Source: Brachybacterium aquaticum
Lineage (GTDB): Bacteria; Actinomycetota; Actinomycetes; Actinomycetales; Dermabacteraceae
Reading direction: 5' to 3'
DNA: 64,000 nucleotides
Assembly (NCBI RefSeq): GCF_014204755.1
Contig: NZ_JACHLZ010000001.1
Span: 2,790,001-2,854,000, forward strand
Position 1 is the stretch's first letter. The number at the start of each line of letters is the position of its first letter. This document shows positions 8,681 to 16,156 of the stretch, in pieces. The notes below the pieces were generated by a model. That model did no database searches. It saw nothing but the letters and a program-made list of their open reading frames with translations, and had not been told where the DNA came from. The translations under genes and the position numbers were made by a program.

Positions 8681-8709
8681 TTGCCCTGCCTCCGGGCCTG
8701 GTGCAGGAT
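8681..8709 (+). promoter_or_regulatory. Promoter of the Met-rich peptide gene
   Basis: TTGCCC (8681-8686), 17-bp spacer, CAGGAT (8704-8709), then 6 bp to ATG 8716: the leaderless layout seen at other genes of this window. Confidence 0.45.
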
Positions 8710-8715
8710 TCCCCC

Positions 8716-8832
8716 ATGACCTCGAACGCCGCGTTCCGCGAGACCACCCGCCGGGTGGTCCGCTCCGCGATGCGCTCGATGATGATGTTCATGATGATGA
8801 TGCCGATGATGCATCGTCAGCCGAGCCTCTGA
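8716..8832 (+). CDS. Methionine-rich 38-residue peptide
   Basis: A small unrecognised ORF in a 455-bp gap. Residues 1-21 are polar and arginine-rich (ETTRRVVRSAMRSM), followed by MMMFMMMMPMMHRQPSL; 11 of 38 residues are Met. A promoter with canonical spacing ends 6 bp before the ATG, so a leaderless transcript is likely. It lies 168 bp upstream of, and in the same direction as, an orphan winged-helix regulator. It could be a leader peptide sensing Met-tRNA, a Cu(I)-binding peptide (MxxM patterns plus His) or a membrane-associated peptide. The repetitive ATG codons could also be chance low complexity. Confidence 0.5.
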   Translation: MTSNAAFRETTRRVVRSAMRSMMMFMMMMPMMHRQPSL

Positions 8833-9000
8833 GCGCTCACGACCTCTCCGAGATCGGCTGACAGGAGCCGGCCGGAAGGCGCGGGCTCCGGGTGCCACCG
8901 GGAGCACACCCCTTCCTGATCCGCCAGCAGGCGTCGATCGCAGGGATCCCGGGCCCACCAGCCGCCGCGCAGACGCGCCGCCCCTCGGAGAACTCGCATC

Positions 9001-9765
9001 ATGACCATCGCCCTGGATCGCCCCACGACCACCACCTCCTTCGACGCCCGCCCCGCCACCCGGTCGCTGTACCGCGTGGGAGGCACCGCCCCGCGCCCCC
9101 GCCCCGCCGAGGACGCCGTCACCATCACCGTCTCGGTCACCCTGCCCGCCGGCACCGGTGACGTCGAGGCCGCGGTGATCGCCGACGAGCTGCGCACCCG
9201 GGCGCAGCGCCTGGTCGCCGCCCGCGACGGCCGCACCACCGTCTCGGTCAGCAGCCCGCAGACCTTCGCGACCGCCGGTCGCTCCACCTCCCGCCCGCTG
9301 CCGCCGCGCGCCCAGGGTGCCGCGCCGGTCAGCCCGCTGCGTCCGCGCCGCGCCGGGGTCGTCTCCCCCAACTCCCCCGCCCGCCGCGATGCGGAGGCCG
9401 CCCGTCGCCGTCAGCTGCAGGCCACGGCCGTCAGCCCCTCGAGCCCCTCGGTCGCGCCGGAGGACAGCCTGGTGATCGATCTGTTCGGCCGACGGGTCCG
9501 CATCGACGGTCAGGACGTGGACTTCACCTACAAGGAGTTCGAGCTGCTGGCCCAGCTGGCCCGCGACGCGCGCCGCACGATCTCCCGCACCGAGCTCATG
9601 GAGACGGTCTGGGCGGGCTCGCCCGAGGACACCGGTGAGCGCACCGTGGACGTGCACGTGCGTCGTGTGCGGACCAAGCTGGGCCGCTACCGCCGCCTGA
9701 TCTCGACCGTGCGCGGTGCGGGCTACCGCCTGGACCCGGGCAGCGACGTCGCGATCCTCTCCTGA
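9001..9765 (+). CDS. Orphan winged-helix (OmpR/PhoB-type) DNA-binding protein
   Basis: 254 residues. The C-terminal 100 are a response-regulator output domain: LVIDLFGRRVRIDGQDVDFTYKEFELL, then TRTELMETVW and ERTVDVHVRRVRTKLG with the wing STVRGAGYRL. No receiver domain or phospho-acceptor aspartate precedes it. Instead residues 35-75 form a short alpha/beta segment (VTITVSVTLPAGTGDVEAAVIADELRTRAQ, quoted in part) and 90-155 are a disordered Pro/Ser/Arg linker. It therefore cannot be a classic two-component partner; control must come from levels or from the N-terminal segment. No histidine kinase adjoins. Confidence 0.8.
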   Translation: MTIALDRPTTTTSFDARPATRSLYRVGGTAPRPRPAEDAVTITVSVTLPAGTGDVEAAVIADELRTRAQRLVAARDGRTTVSVSSPQTFATAGRSTSRPLPPRAQGAAPVSPLRPRRAGVVSPNSPARRDAEAARRRQLQATAVSPSSPSVAPEDSLVIDLFGRRVRIDGQDVDFTYKEFELLAQLARDARRTISRTELMETVWAGSPEDTGERTVDVHVRRVRTKLGRYRRLISTVRGAGYRLDPGSDVAILS

Positions 9766-9784
9766 GGACCGTGGAGCCGCACAC

Positions 9785-9882
9785 GAGAGCTCCGGGCCCC
9801 GCCCCGGAATCCGCGGACCGTCCCGGAATGGACTGTCCCGGAATGGACTGTCCCGGAATGGGACGAGCGGCCCGGAGCTCTC
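9785..9882. repeat. Inverted repeat enclosing 15-bp tandem repeats
   Basis: Perfect 14-bp arms GAGAGCTCCGGGCC (9785-9798) and GGCCCGGAGCTCTC (9869-9882) frame a 70-bp loop containing TCCCGGAATGGACTG at 9821-9835 and 9836-9850, and a partial third copy from 9851. It lies 20 bp after the winged-helix gene and may be its terminator or an element in its own right. Confidence 0.7.
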
Positions 9883-9958
9883 AGCCGACAGTGTCGGGGG
9901 CTCACGGACCGCTCGTCAGGCCTGTCGTCCGTCAGGGGTGGGTGCGGGCGAACAGGCT

Positions 9959-10030
9959 GGACGGGCTGCCATAGGTGGGGGAACCTGGCGTAGTTGCCCG
10001 TCCGGCCGCTCCCCATGAGGGGGGTCTTGG
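9959..10030 (-). ncRNA. Candidate 6C RNA (actinobacterial sRNA with two C-loop hairpins)
   Basis: On the minus strand, 10030-10013 reads CCAAGA-CCCCCC-TCATGG: a short stem with one A-A mismatch and a loop of exactly six C. Then 9988-9969 reads CCAGGT-TCCCCC-ACCTATGG: a 6-bp stem with one bulged A and a C5 loop. An 8-bp stem GGACGGGC/GCCCGTCC (10003-9996 with 9966-9959) encloses the second hairpin. Two adjacent hairpins with C-rich loops define the 6C family, described near chromosome-partitioning-like genes; a ParA/MinD-like gene lies 1.3 kb away. The transcript ends and promoter are not certain. It could instead be another structured element. Confidence 0.5.
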
Positions 10031-10319
10031 AGAACGGCACATCTCTTAAGTTTTCAACGTCTTCCGACAGACCGGAACACTACCAGTCGCATCCGTGAAG
10101 TCCCCGCCCACAGACCCTCCGTCTTCGTTCTTCGCGTCACGTTCCGGAGAACGCCCCTGACAGCGAGTGGCGACGACGTCGTGCTCCCGAGTCTAGGCCC
10201 CCGATCGATGCCTGTAAATGCGACACGGCATGTCGTTCTCGCAGGTGACGTGCAGGAACTTCCGGACAGCCGCTCAGCTCGGTGCGGAGCGCGACGGGGC
10301 CCTCCCCCGCCGCACCTTC
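10031..10319. other. Intergenic region without recognisable gene
   Basis: Slightly lower GC than its surroundings around 10030-10240, with no convincing ORF on either strand. It would carry the promoter and 5' end of the candidate 6C RNA on the minus strand (a TTGAAA and a TAGTGT are visible but not well spaced). Confidence 0.4.
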
Positions 10320-10343
10320 GGTGGAGAATGGCGTTTCTCCACC
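10320..10343 (-). terminator. Hairpin downstream of the PP2C-like gene
   Basis: Perfect 9-bp stem GGTGGAGAA/TTCTCCACC with a 6-nt loop, 115 bp past the phosphatase stop. The remaining bases to 10458 show nothing recognisable. Confidence 0.45.
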
Positions 10344-10458
10344 GCATCCGCGAGAACCGTCATCCCTCCCGACCGCTCGTACGGCCCTCCTCCGGACCTG
10401 TCGAACGGTCCTGCGCTCCACGGCGCAGCGGTGAGGGGGCACTCCCTTCCCCGACTCC

Positions 10459-11205
10459 TCACAGGTGAAGTGTGAGGACGCTCGCATCGTCGTGGCGCTT
10501 CCGCGGTGCGCGCTCGTCCGCGAGCGCGTCCTCCGCCCCGCGGATCTGTGCGATCACCGCCCCCGGATCGTCGTCGAGGGCACGGGCGAGCGAGGCGTCG
10601 TCGTGCAGCCCGAGCAGCTCCACGGCCCGGGTGACCCCGTCGGAGACGAGGTGGACGGAGAAGAGTTCGGCCAGCGGGGTGCTCCCCACTCGTGCCTGTG
10701 CCGCGGCCTCCGGCTCGTGGCGGGCGACCCAGAATCCGCCCGGGGCGTTGCGCTGCGCCTCGATCCGCTCGGCCCCGCCGCCGCGCGCGACGACCTCCTC
10801 GACCCGTCGGTCGGTGACGCGCTCGACGCCCCCGTCGCGACGGGTGAGCAGGAGGGACGAGTCGCACAGCACGAGGTGCTCGAGGTGCGGGGGCGTGCGC
10901 CGCACCAGCACCACGGTCGCGGAGGGGCCGCCCTCCTCGAGCGCGCACTCGTCGGCGTGGAGCCCGGCGATCTGCGCGATCCCGGCGCGGAGCACCTCGG
11001 TGAGAGACACGGACGTGTCCTGTGCCCGCGCGAGCAGGAGGGCGGCGAGGGTGTGGGAGTACCAGGCGACGCTGTGGCGGCAGCCGGCGCGGAACCGTGC
11101 AGGCACCCCGGCGCCGTCCAGCAGCACGGCCACGTCCCCGAGCACCCCGGCGGCATCCTCGTCCGCTCCGGGGACCGAGGGATCGGTGAGCAGGGTGGTG
11201 TGCAC
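10459..11205 (-). CDS. PP2C-like protein phosphatase domain protein
   Basis: 248 residues resembling the small actinobacterial PP2C-domain proteins. Segments typical of the family are HSVAWYSHTLAALLLA, SATVVLVRRTPPHLEHLVLCDS, the region around DGGVERVTDRRV, and the late ELFSVHLVSDGVTRAVELLG. The metal-binding aspartates of classic PPM phosphatases are only partly evident (the CDS and SDG motifs), so activity is uncertain. It may act on phosphoproteins made by Ser/Thr kinases such as the one at 20.2-21.6 kb. It is divergent from the ParA-like gene, and its ATG 11205 lacks a clear ribosome-binding site. Confidence 0.65.
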   Translation of the reverse strand: MHTTLLTDPSVPGADEDAAGVLGDVAVLLDGAGVPARFRAGCRHSVAWYSHTLAALLLARAQDTSVSLTEVLRAGIAQIAGLHADECALEEGGPSATVVLVRRTPPHLEHLVLCDSSLLLTRRDGGVERVTDRRVEEVVARGGGAERIEAQRNAPGGFWVARHEPEAAAQARVGSTPLAELFSVHLVSDGVTRAVELLGLHDDASLARALDDDPGAVIAQIRGAEDALADERAPRKRHDDASVLTLHL

Positions 11206-11322
11206 GGTGCCACTCTAGGCAGGACGGGGCGGGGCGGGAGAGCGCGGCGACCGTAGAGTGGTGCCGGACCATGCCGTCGGATCCCGATCCTCGCGGCGCT
11301 CGGATGCTGAAGGGAAGCACAG

Positions 11323-12855
11323 ATGATCGCGCAGGCGAGGATCACCTCGGACACCACCGCCACGGTGCACCTGGCGGACCGGTCCGTCGAGGTCGTCGGC
11401 GCCGACCTGCCCGAGATCCGCGACCGGATCAAGGACGTCTTCATCTCCTCCGCGAAGGAGCAGGACCGGGACATCGACGTGGTGATCGTCGAGCCCGACG
11501 TGCGCCACCACCTGCAGGTCGAGCCGACCGGCCGGATCTCCGCCCGGGACGCGGACGACCGCCCGATGTACGGCCCCGATGACGATGAGCCCCTGCTCCC
11601 CGCTGTGACCGACCCTGACTCTGCCGCCTCCGAGGCCTGTGCGGTCTCTGCAGCCTCTGCGGTCTCTGCGACCTCTGCAGCCTCCGCATCTGCCGAGTCG
11701 ACCGGTGAGCTCGCCGCCGTCCGCCCCCACGGCGGGCGTCGTCGTCGCGCCGCCGCGCCGGTCGCGGACTCCGCCGCGTCCTCGGGGTCCGCTGTCTCTG
11801 CGCCCTCCGCCGCTCCGGCCCCGTCGGCCGACGCCGCTCCGTCCTCCGACGCCGCCGCGCAGCCGGCGCCCGCCCCGGAGTCGCGGCCCCTCACCCCGCG
11901 CACCGCGCCGCCCGCCGACGACCGGCCCCGCCTCCAGGACCTGCAGACCCAGACGGCGAAGCTCACCCGGGTCCGTGCCACCCGCGGGTTCCCCGGGTTC
12001 GTCACCCGCCTGACCGGCGGCCGGATCGCCCCCGCCCCGGGGCGGGCCGAGCAGGCGGACATCGCCCGGCTCGAGCGGATCCAGCGCCCGCTGGAGGGTC
12101 CGCGGAACATCGCGGTCGTGAACCTCAAGGGCGGCGCGCACAAGACCACCGCCTCCCTGATGATCGCGGCGACGCTCGGCGTCTCCCGCGGCGGCAGCGT
12201 GCTGGCCTGGGACAACAACGAGACCCGGGGCACGCTGGGCTGGCGCGGTCTGCCCACCGACCACCACCGCACCGCCGTGGACCTTCTGCACGGCATCGAC
12301 GGCCTGCGCGCCCCCGGCGCCTCGACCACGGACCTGGACCCGTACGTGCGCCCGCAGGGCGAGATGCGCTTCGACATCCTCGCCTCCGACGAGGACCCGG
12401 GCTCGGCCGCGCTGATCGACGACACCGCCTTCGCCGACCTCGACGAGGTGCTCTCGCGCTTCTACCGACTCAAGGTCATCGACACCGGCAACAACGTGCG
12501 CGCCTCGAACTGGCTGGCCTCCGTGCGCAGCGCCGACCAGCTGGTGATCGTCTCGACCGTCCGCGAGGACACCTTCAACGCCGCGGCGTGGATGATCGAC
12601 GAGCTGCGGGCGACGGGCCTCGGCGAGCAGGTGGATCACGCGGTGACGATCCTGTCCCACGGCTCCAAGGGCAAGTTCGACGCGACCCTGCGCAAGCGCC
12701 TGCTCGCCCACTTCGGCGCGCACACCCGCGCCGTCACCGAGGTGCCGTACGAGAAGCAGTTCGCCGACGGCACCCACCTGGACTGGACCCGCGTCTCCAA
12801 GCCCACCAAGGAGGCGTGGCTGGACGCGACCGCGCTGATCGTCGACGGGCTCTGA
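11323..12855 (+). CDS. ParA/MinD-like P-loop ATPase with disordered N-terminal half
   Basis: 510 residues. Residues 1-75 form a small domain (ARITSDTTATVHLADRSVEV). Residues 85-200 are Ala/Ser/Pro-rich and disordered, including the dispersed palindrome. The ATPase follows: NIAVVNLKGGAHKTTASLMI is a deviant Walker A with the signature lysine kept but GVG changed to GAH, then AWDNNETRGTLGWRG, VIDTGNN and QLVIVSTVRED. The DNNETRGTLG form is typical of ParA-like proteins found beside type VII secretion or pilus genes rather than true chromosome ParA, and no parB is present. RBS AGGGAAG is 7 bases before ATG 11323. Confidence 0.8.
   Translation: MIAQARITSDTTATVHLADRSVEVVGADLPEIRDRIKDVFISSAKEQDRDIDVVIVEPDVRHHLQVEPTGRISARDADDRPMYGPDDDEPLLPAVTDPDSAASEACAVSAASAVSATSAASASAESTGELAAVRPHGGRRRRAAAPVADSAASSGSAVSAPSAAPAPSADAAPSSDAAAQPAPAPESRPLTPRTAPPADDRPRLQDLQTQTAKLTRVRATRGFPGFVTRLTGGRIAPAPGRAEQADIARLERIQRPLEGPRNIAVVNLKGGAHKTTASLMIAATLGVSRGGSVLAWDNNETRGTLGWRGLPTDHHRTAVDLLHGIDGLRAPGASTTDLDPYVRPQGEMRFDILASDEDPGSAALIDDTAFADLDEVLSRFYRLKVIDTGNNVRASNWLASVRSADQLVIVSTVREDTFNAAAWMIDELRATGLGEQVDHAVTILSHGSKGKFDATLRKRLLAHFGAHTRAVTEVPYEKQFADGTHLDWTRVSKPTKEAWLDATALIVDGL
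11823..11832. repeat. Dispersed palindrome core GTCGGCCGAC (site 2)
   Basis: Context CCCGTCGGCCGACGCC inside the disordered linker of the ParA-like protein, where it encodes PSADA. Confidence 0.7.
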
Positions 12856-12925
12856 GCCCCCGTCGTCCGCAGCACGCGTCGTCCACAGCACGGCGTCCGC
12901 TCCGGCGGGCGTCGGCCCCGGGGCC

Positions 12926-12931
12926 TAGGCT
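12926..12931 (+). promoter_or_regulatory. -10 box TAGGCT for the leaderless SNF2 gene
   Basis: TAGGCT ends 7 bp before ATG 12939, with no ribosome-binding site between. Confidence 0.55.
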
Positions 12932-12938
12932 GATCCCC

Positions 12939-15900
12939 ATGCCCGACCGCCGCCTCCACCTCGTCGTCGACGACGACCTGGGTCCGGCGCTATGGGTGCG
13001 CGAGCAGACCGGCCCCGGTCGCTCCCGCGCGCTCGAGGACCTCGCCGGACTGCGCGCCGATGCCCCGCCCGGGGTCGCCGATGCCCTCGCCGAGGCGCCC
13101 GACCACCTGCGCCACCGGGTGCGGATCCCGGGCCGGGACGGCGATCGCCGCGTCCCCGCCCTACCGCTCACCGGTTCCGCGCTCACAGGCCTCGTCGGTG
13201 CGGTGACGGACCTGCTCGAGGCCCGCTTCGGGGACGACCTCCCCGATCGCCTCGCCGAACTCATCTCCACCCGCACCGCCGCACGGCTGGACGAGCACCT
13301 GATCGCGCAGCCGGACCTGATCGCCGCGACCGTGCTGGACCTGCGCGCCCAGGACCTCGTGGAGCGACGCCACCTGCACGCACGCGCCGCCGAGCGGTAC
13401 GGCCGCGCCGTGATGGAATGGCGAGCCCCGGACAAGGACGCCCCTCCCCTGCTGCACGCCCTCGTGGACGGGCACGCCCGCACCGCCTTCGCCGCCCACC
13501 TGCGGGGCGCGACCCCGCCGGAGCGGGACCGGATGGGGGTGCTGTGGGCACTGGCCGACGAAGGCGAGCTGCACGCGGACCTCCCCTCCCAGCGCCGCCT
13601 GACCAGCGCCTTCGACGCCTTCGTCGACTCCGGCCGGCCCGGCGTGCAGCTCGGCTCCTCCGGCAGCGAGCTGGTGGTGCGCCTGTTCCAGCCGCCGATC
13701 GGCACGGCCTGGCCGCTGCAGACCTGCCTGCGCGAGCCCGACGGGACCGTCCACCCCGTCGCCGACCTGCGCGCGGTCGGGGACCTCACCGCCGCCGGCG
13801 CCGCCGAGGCCAGTGCTGCGGTGCGGCGCCTGGCCCCTACGGTGCAGGGCGCGGCGATGGACGACACCGGCGTGGACTGGCTCCTGACCACCGCCGAGGC
13901 CTCCGCCTTCCTCGCCTTGGACACCCCCGCCCTCGAGGAGGCCGGGGTGACGGTGCTGCTGCCGCGCGACTGGACCGCCAAGCGCACCACGCTGCGTCCG
14001 CAGGAGGTCGAGGAGGAGCCCGGCGAGCGCAAGGGCTCCGGGGTGGGTCTGCAGGCCATGGCCTCTTTCCGGTGGCGGGTCGCGGTGGGCGACACCGAGC
14101 TCACCGAGGAGGAGATGGACCAGATCCGTGAGGCGCAGACGGAGCTGGTGCACCTGCGCGGCCAGTGGGTGCGCCTGGACCCCACCACCCTCCGCGCCGC
14201 CGAGCGGTTCCTCGACGCCTTCCAGGCCAGGACCCGCGGCACCCGCCTGCGGACCGGGGACGACGGGCAGGTCCGCGAGGGGGACGCGCCGGAGGGGACC
14301 GGGCGCGGGGGTCGGGGCGCCGAGGTGCGCGGGCCCGCGGGCCCGGCGGGATCCCGTCGGCCGACGGGCCCTGCGCCGACTGGCCCTGCCGCGCCGCCTG
14401 CCCTGCCGCCGCCCGTGCCGGTGCCGGCCGAGGTCGAGGGCCGCACGCCCTGGATCGAGATGTTCTCGATGATCCTCTCCCCCGAGATGGCCGACGTCGA
14501 CTTCGGCCTGGCCGCGATCTACTCCGGCGGCGAACGGGGGCTCGCGCGGCTGATGCCCGGCGCGGAGGGTGCCTACCCCTATGAGCAGCCCGAGACGCTG
14601 CAGGCGACCCTGCGCCCCTACCAGCTGGACGGCCTGAACTGGCTGTGGGCGCTGGACGAGCAGGGCCTCGGCGGGATCCTCGCCGACGACATGGGCCTCG
14701 GCAAGACGATGCAGGTCCTCGCGCTGCTGTGCCGGGAGCGGGAGGGGCTGCGCGCCCACGGGCGCGCCGGCGATCCCGTCACCGGCCGGGAGGCGGTGCC
14801 GCCGCAGCGCGTGGGGCCGACGCTGCTGGTGTGCCCGATGTCGGTGGTCGGCGCGTGGCAGCGCGAGGCCGCGAAGTTCGCCCCGCACCTGCGCGTGCAC
14901 GTCCACCACGGCGGCGACCGGGTGAGGGACGAGTCCTTCGTGGAGGGCGCGGAGGACATGGACCTCGTCATCACCACCTACGCCCTGCTCGCCCGCGACC
15001 TGCCTCTGCTGCAGGCGGTGTCCTGGCACCGGCTCGTGCTCGACGAGGCGCAGCACGTGAAGACCCCCGGCACCCAGGTCACCCGCGCCGCGAGGGCGCT
15101 GACCGCCCCGCATCGCCTGGCCATGACCGGCACCCCGGTCGAGAACCGGCTCGCCGACCTGCACTCCCTCATGGAGGCGGTGAACCCCGGCCTCCTGGGG
15201 CCGGCGAAGACCTTCCAGGACCGCATCGCCACCCCCATCGAGGAGGAGGGCCACGGCGGGGCGATCAGCCGACTGCGCCTGGTCACCTCCCCGTTCGTCC
15301 TGCGCCGCGTGAAGACCGACCGCGCGATCATCTCCGACCTGCCCGAGAAGATCGAGCTGGAGCGGGTGGTGAACCTGACCCCCGAGCAGGCCGGGCTCTA
15401 CGAGGCGATCGTCAACGAGCTGATGGTCCAGCTGGACGGGGCCGAGGCCGCCGCCCGCCGCACCCTTGTCGTCTCCGCCATCACCCGGTTGAAGCAGGTG
15501 TGCAACCACCCCGCCCACTACCTCGGGGACGGCTCCGCGCTGGTGCGCGACGGCCAGCACCGCTCCGGCAAGCTCGAGCTGGTCGACGACCTGCTCACCG
15601 CCGCCTTCGAGAAGGGGGAGAAGGCGCTGCTGTTCACCCAGTTCACGACCTTCGGGCACCTGCTCGTGCCCTACTGGCAGGAGCGCTTCGCGGAGCTGGG
15701 GATCACCTCGGTGCCCTTCCTGCACGGCGGGGTCTCCAAGCGCGACCGCGACGAGATGGTCGCCGTCTTCCAGCAGCAGCGCGACCGGCCCGGGATGATG
15801 CTGCTGAGCCTGCGCGCGGGCGGCACCGGGCTCACCCTCACTGCCGCCAACCACGTCGTCCACCTGGACCGGTGGTGGAACCCGGCGGTGGAGAACCAGG

Positions 15901-16124
15901 CCACCGACCGCGCCTTCCGCATCGGCCAGCGCCGCGACGTCACCGTGAACACGCTGCTGAGCGCCGGGACCGTGGAGGAGAAGATCGGACGGGTCCTCGA
16001 GGACAAGCAGGCTCTCGCGGACCTCACCATCGGCAGCGGCGAGGACTGGCTCTCCCAGCTCTCCGACGACCGCCTGTTCGAGCTGCTCGCCCTGGACGAG
16101 GACGAGGACGGGGAGGACCGATGA
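12939..16124 (+). CDS. SNF2-family DNA-dependent ATPase (bacterial Swi2/Snf2)
   Basis: 1,061-residue double-stranded-DNA translocase. Residues 1-440 are a bacterial SNF2-associated N-terminal region. Residues 440-510 are a Gly/Pro linker carrying a full copy of the dispersed palindrome. The helicase core has motif I DDMGLGKT (near residue 583), motif II DEAQH (about 702), motif III MTGTPVENRL and motif VI in ATDRAFRIGQRRDV (about 990). It is co-transcribed with a SWIM zinc-finger gene, the usual partner of these enzymes, probably in DNA repair or transcription recovery (inference). The start is set by the -10 box TAGGCT 7 bp upstream. Confidence 0.92.
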   Translation: MPDRRLHLVVDDDLGPALWVREQTGPGRSRALEDLAGLRADAPPGVADALAEAPDHLRHRVRIPGRDGDRRVPALPLTGSALTGLVGAVTDLLEARFGDDLPDRLAELISTRTAARLDEHLIAQPDLIAATVLDLRAQDLVERRHLHARAAERYGRAVMEWRAPDKDAPPLLHALVDGHARTAFAAHLRGATPPERDRMGVLWALADEGELHADLPSQRRLTSAFDAFVDSGRPGVQLGSSGSELVVRLFQPPIGTAWPLQTCLREPDGTVHPVADLRAVGDLTAAGAAEASAAVRRLAPTVQGAAMDDTGVDWLLTTAEASAFLALDTPALEEAGVTVLLPRDWTAKRTTLRPQEVEEEPGERKGSGVGLQAMASFRWRVAVGDTELTEEEMDQIREAQTELVHLRGQWVRLDPTTLRAAERFLDAFQARTRGTRLRTGDDGQVREGDAPEGTGRGGRGAEVRGPAGPAGSRRPTGPAPTGPAAPPALPPPVPVPAEVEGRTPWIEMFSMILSPEMADVDFGLAAIYSGGERGLARLMPGAEGAYPYEQPETLQATLRPYQLDGLNWLWALDEQGLGGILADDMGLGKTMQVLALLCREREGLRAHGRAGDPVTGREAVPPQRVGPTLLVCPMSVVGAWQREAAKFAPHLRVHVHHGGDRVRDESFVEGAEDMDLVITTYALLARDLPLLQAVSWHRLVLDEAQHVKTPGTQVTRAARALTAPHRLAMTGTPVENRLADLHSLMEAVNPGLLGPAKTFQDRIATPIEEEGHGGAISRLRLVTSPFVLRRVKTDRAIISDLPEKIELERVVNLTPEQAGLYEAIVNELMVQLDGAEAAARRTLVVSAITRLKQVCNHPAHYLGDGSALVRDGQHRSGKLELVDDLLTAAFEKGEKALLFTQFTTFGHLLVPYWQERFAELGITSVPFLHGGVSKRDRDEMVAVFQQQRDRPGMMLLSLRAGGTGLTLTAANHVVHLDRWWNPAVENQATDRAFRIGQRRDVTVNTLLSAGTVEEKIGRVLEDKQALADLTIGSGEDWLSQLSDDRLFELLALDEDEDGEDR
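14353..14368. repeat. Dispersed palindrome, full CCCGTCGGCCGACGGG (site 3)
   Basis: A perfect 16-bp palindrome in the linker between the SNF2 N-terminal region and helicase core, read here as SRRPTG. Degenerate copies follow at once. Confidence 0.85.
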
Positions 16125-16156
16125 ACGGAGAGGCGATGAACGGGGACATGCGATGA
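16121..16156 (+). CDS. 11-codon bridging mini-ORF between SNF2 and SWIM genes
   Basis: ATG 16121 overlaps the SNF2 stop (ATGA) and its own TGA overlaps the SWIM start (ATGA at 16153). The peptide would be MNGEAMNGDMR. It is unlikely to have a function as a peptide, but it could carry ribosomes from one gene to the next without release. A second in-frame ATG sits at 16136. Confidence 0.35.
   Translation: MNGEAMNGDMR

Noticed and set aside
9900-10030. Possible c-di-AMP (ydaO) or SAM riboswitch on the plus strand, because of GGGGGAACC
   Set aside because: No plus-strand gene follows for more than 1 kb, key conserved blocks are missing, and the minus-strand reading as two C-loop hairpins fits better.
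9723-10040. 105-codon minus-strand ORF across the repeats, with SGTVH repeats
   Set aside because: The repeated peptide merely mirrors the 15-bp DNA repeats, and the frame crosses the candidate RNA hairpins.
10218-10475. 85-codon plus-strand ORF in the gap before the PP2C-like gene
   Set aside because: No ribosome-binding site or family match, and composition does not look coding; overlaps a hairpin and the end of the minus-strand gene.
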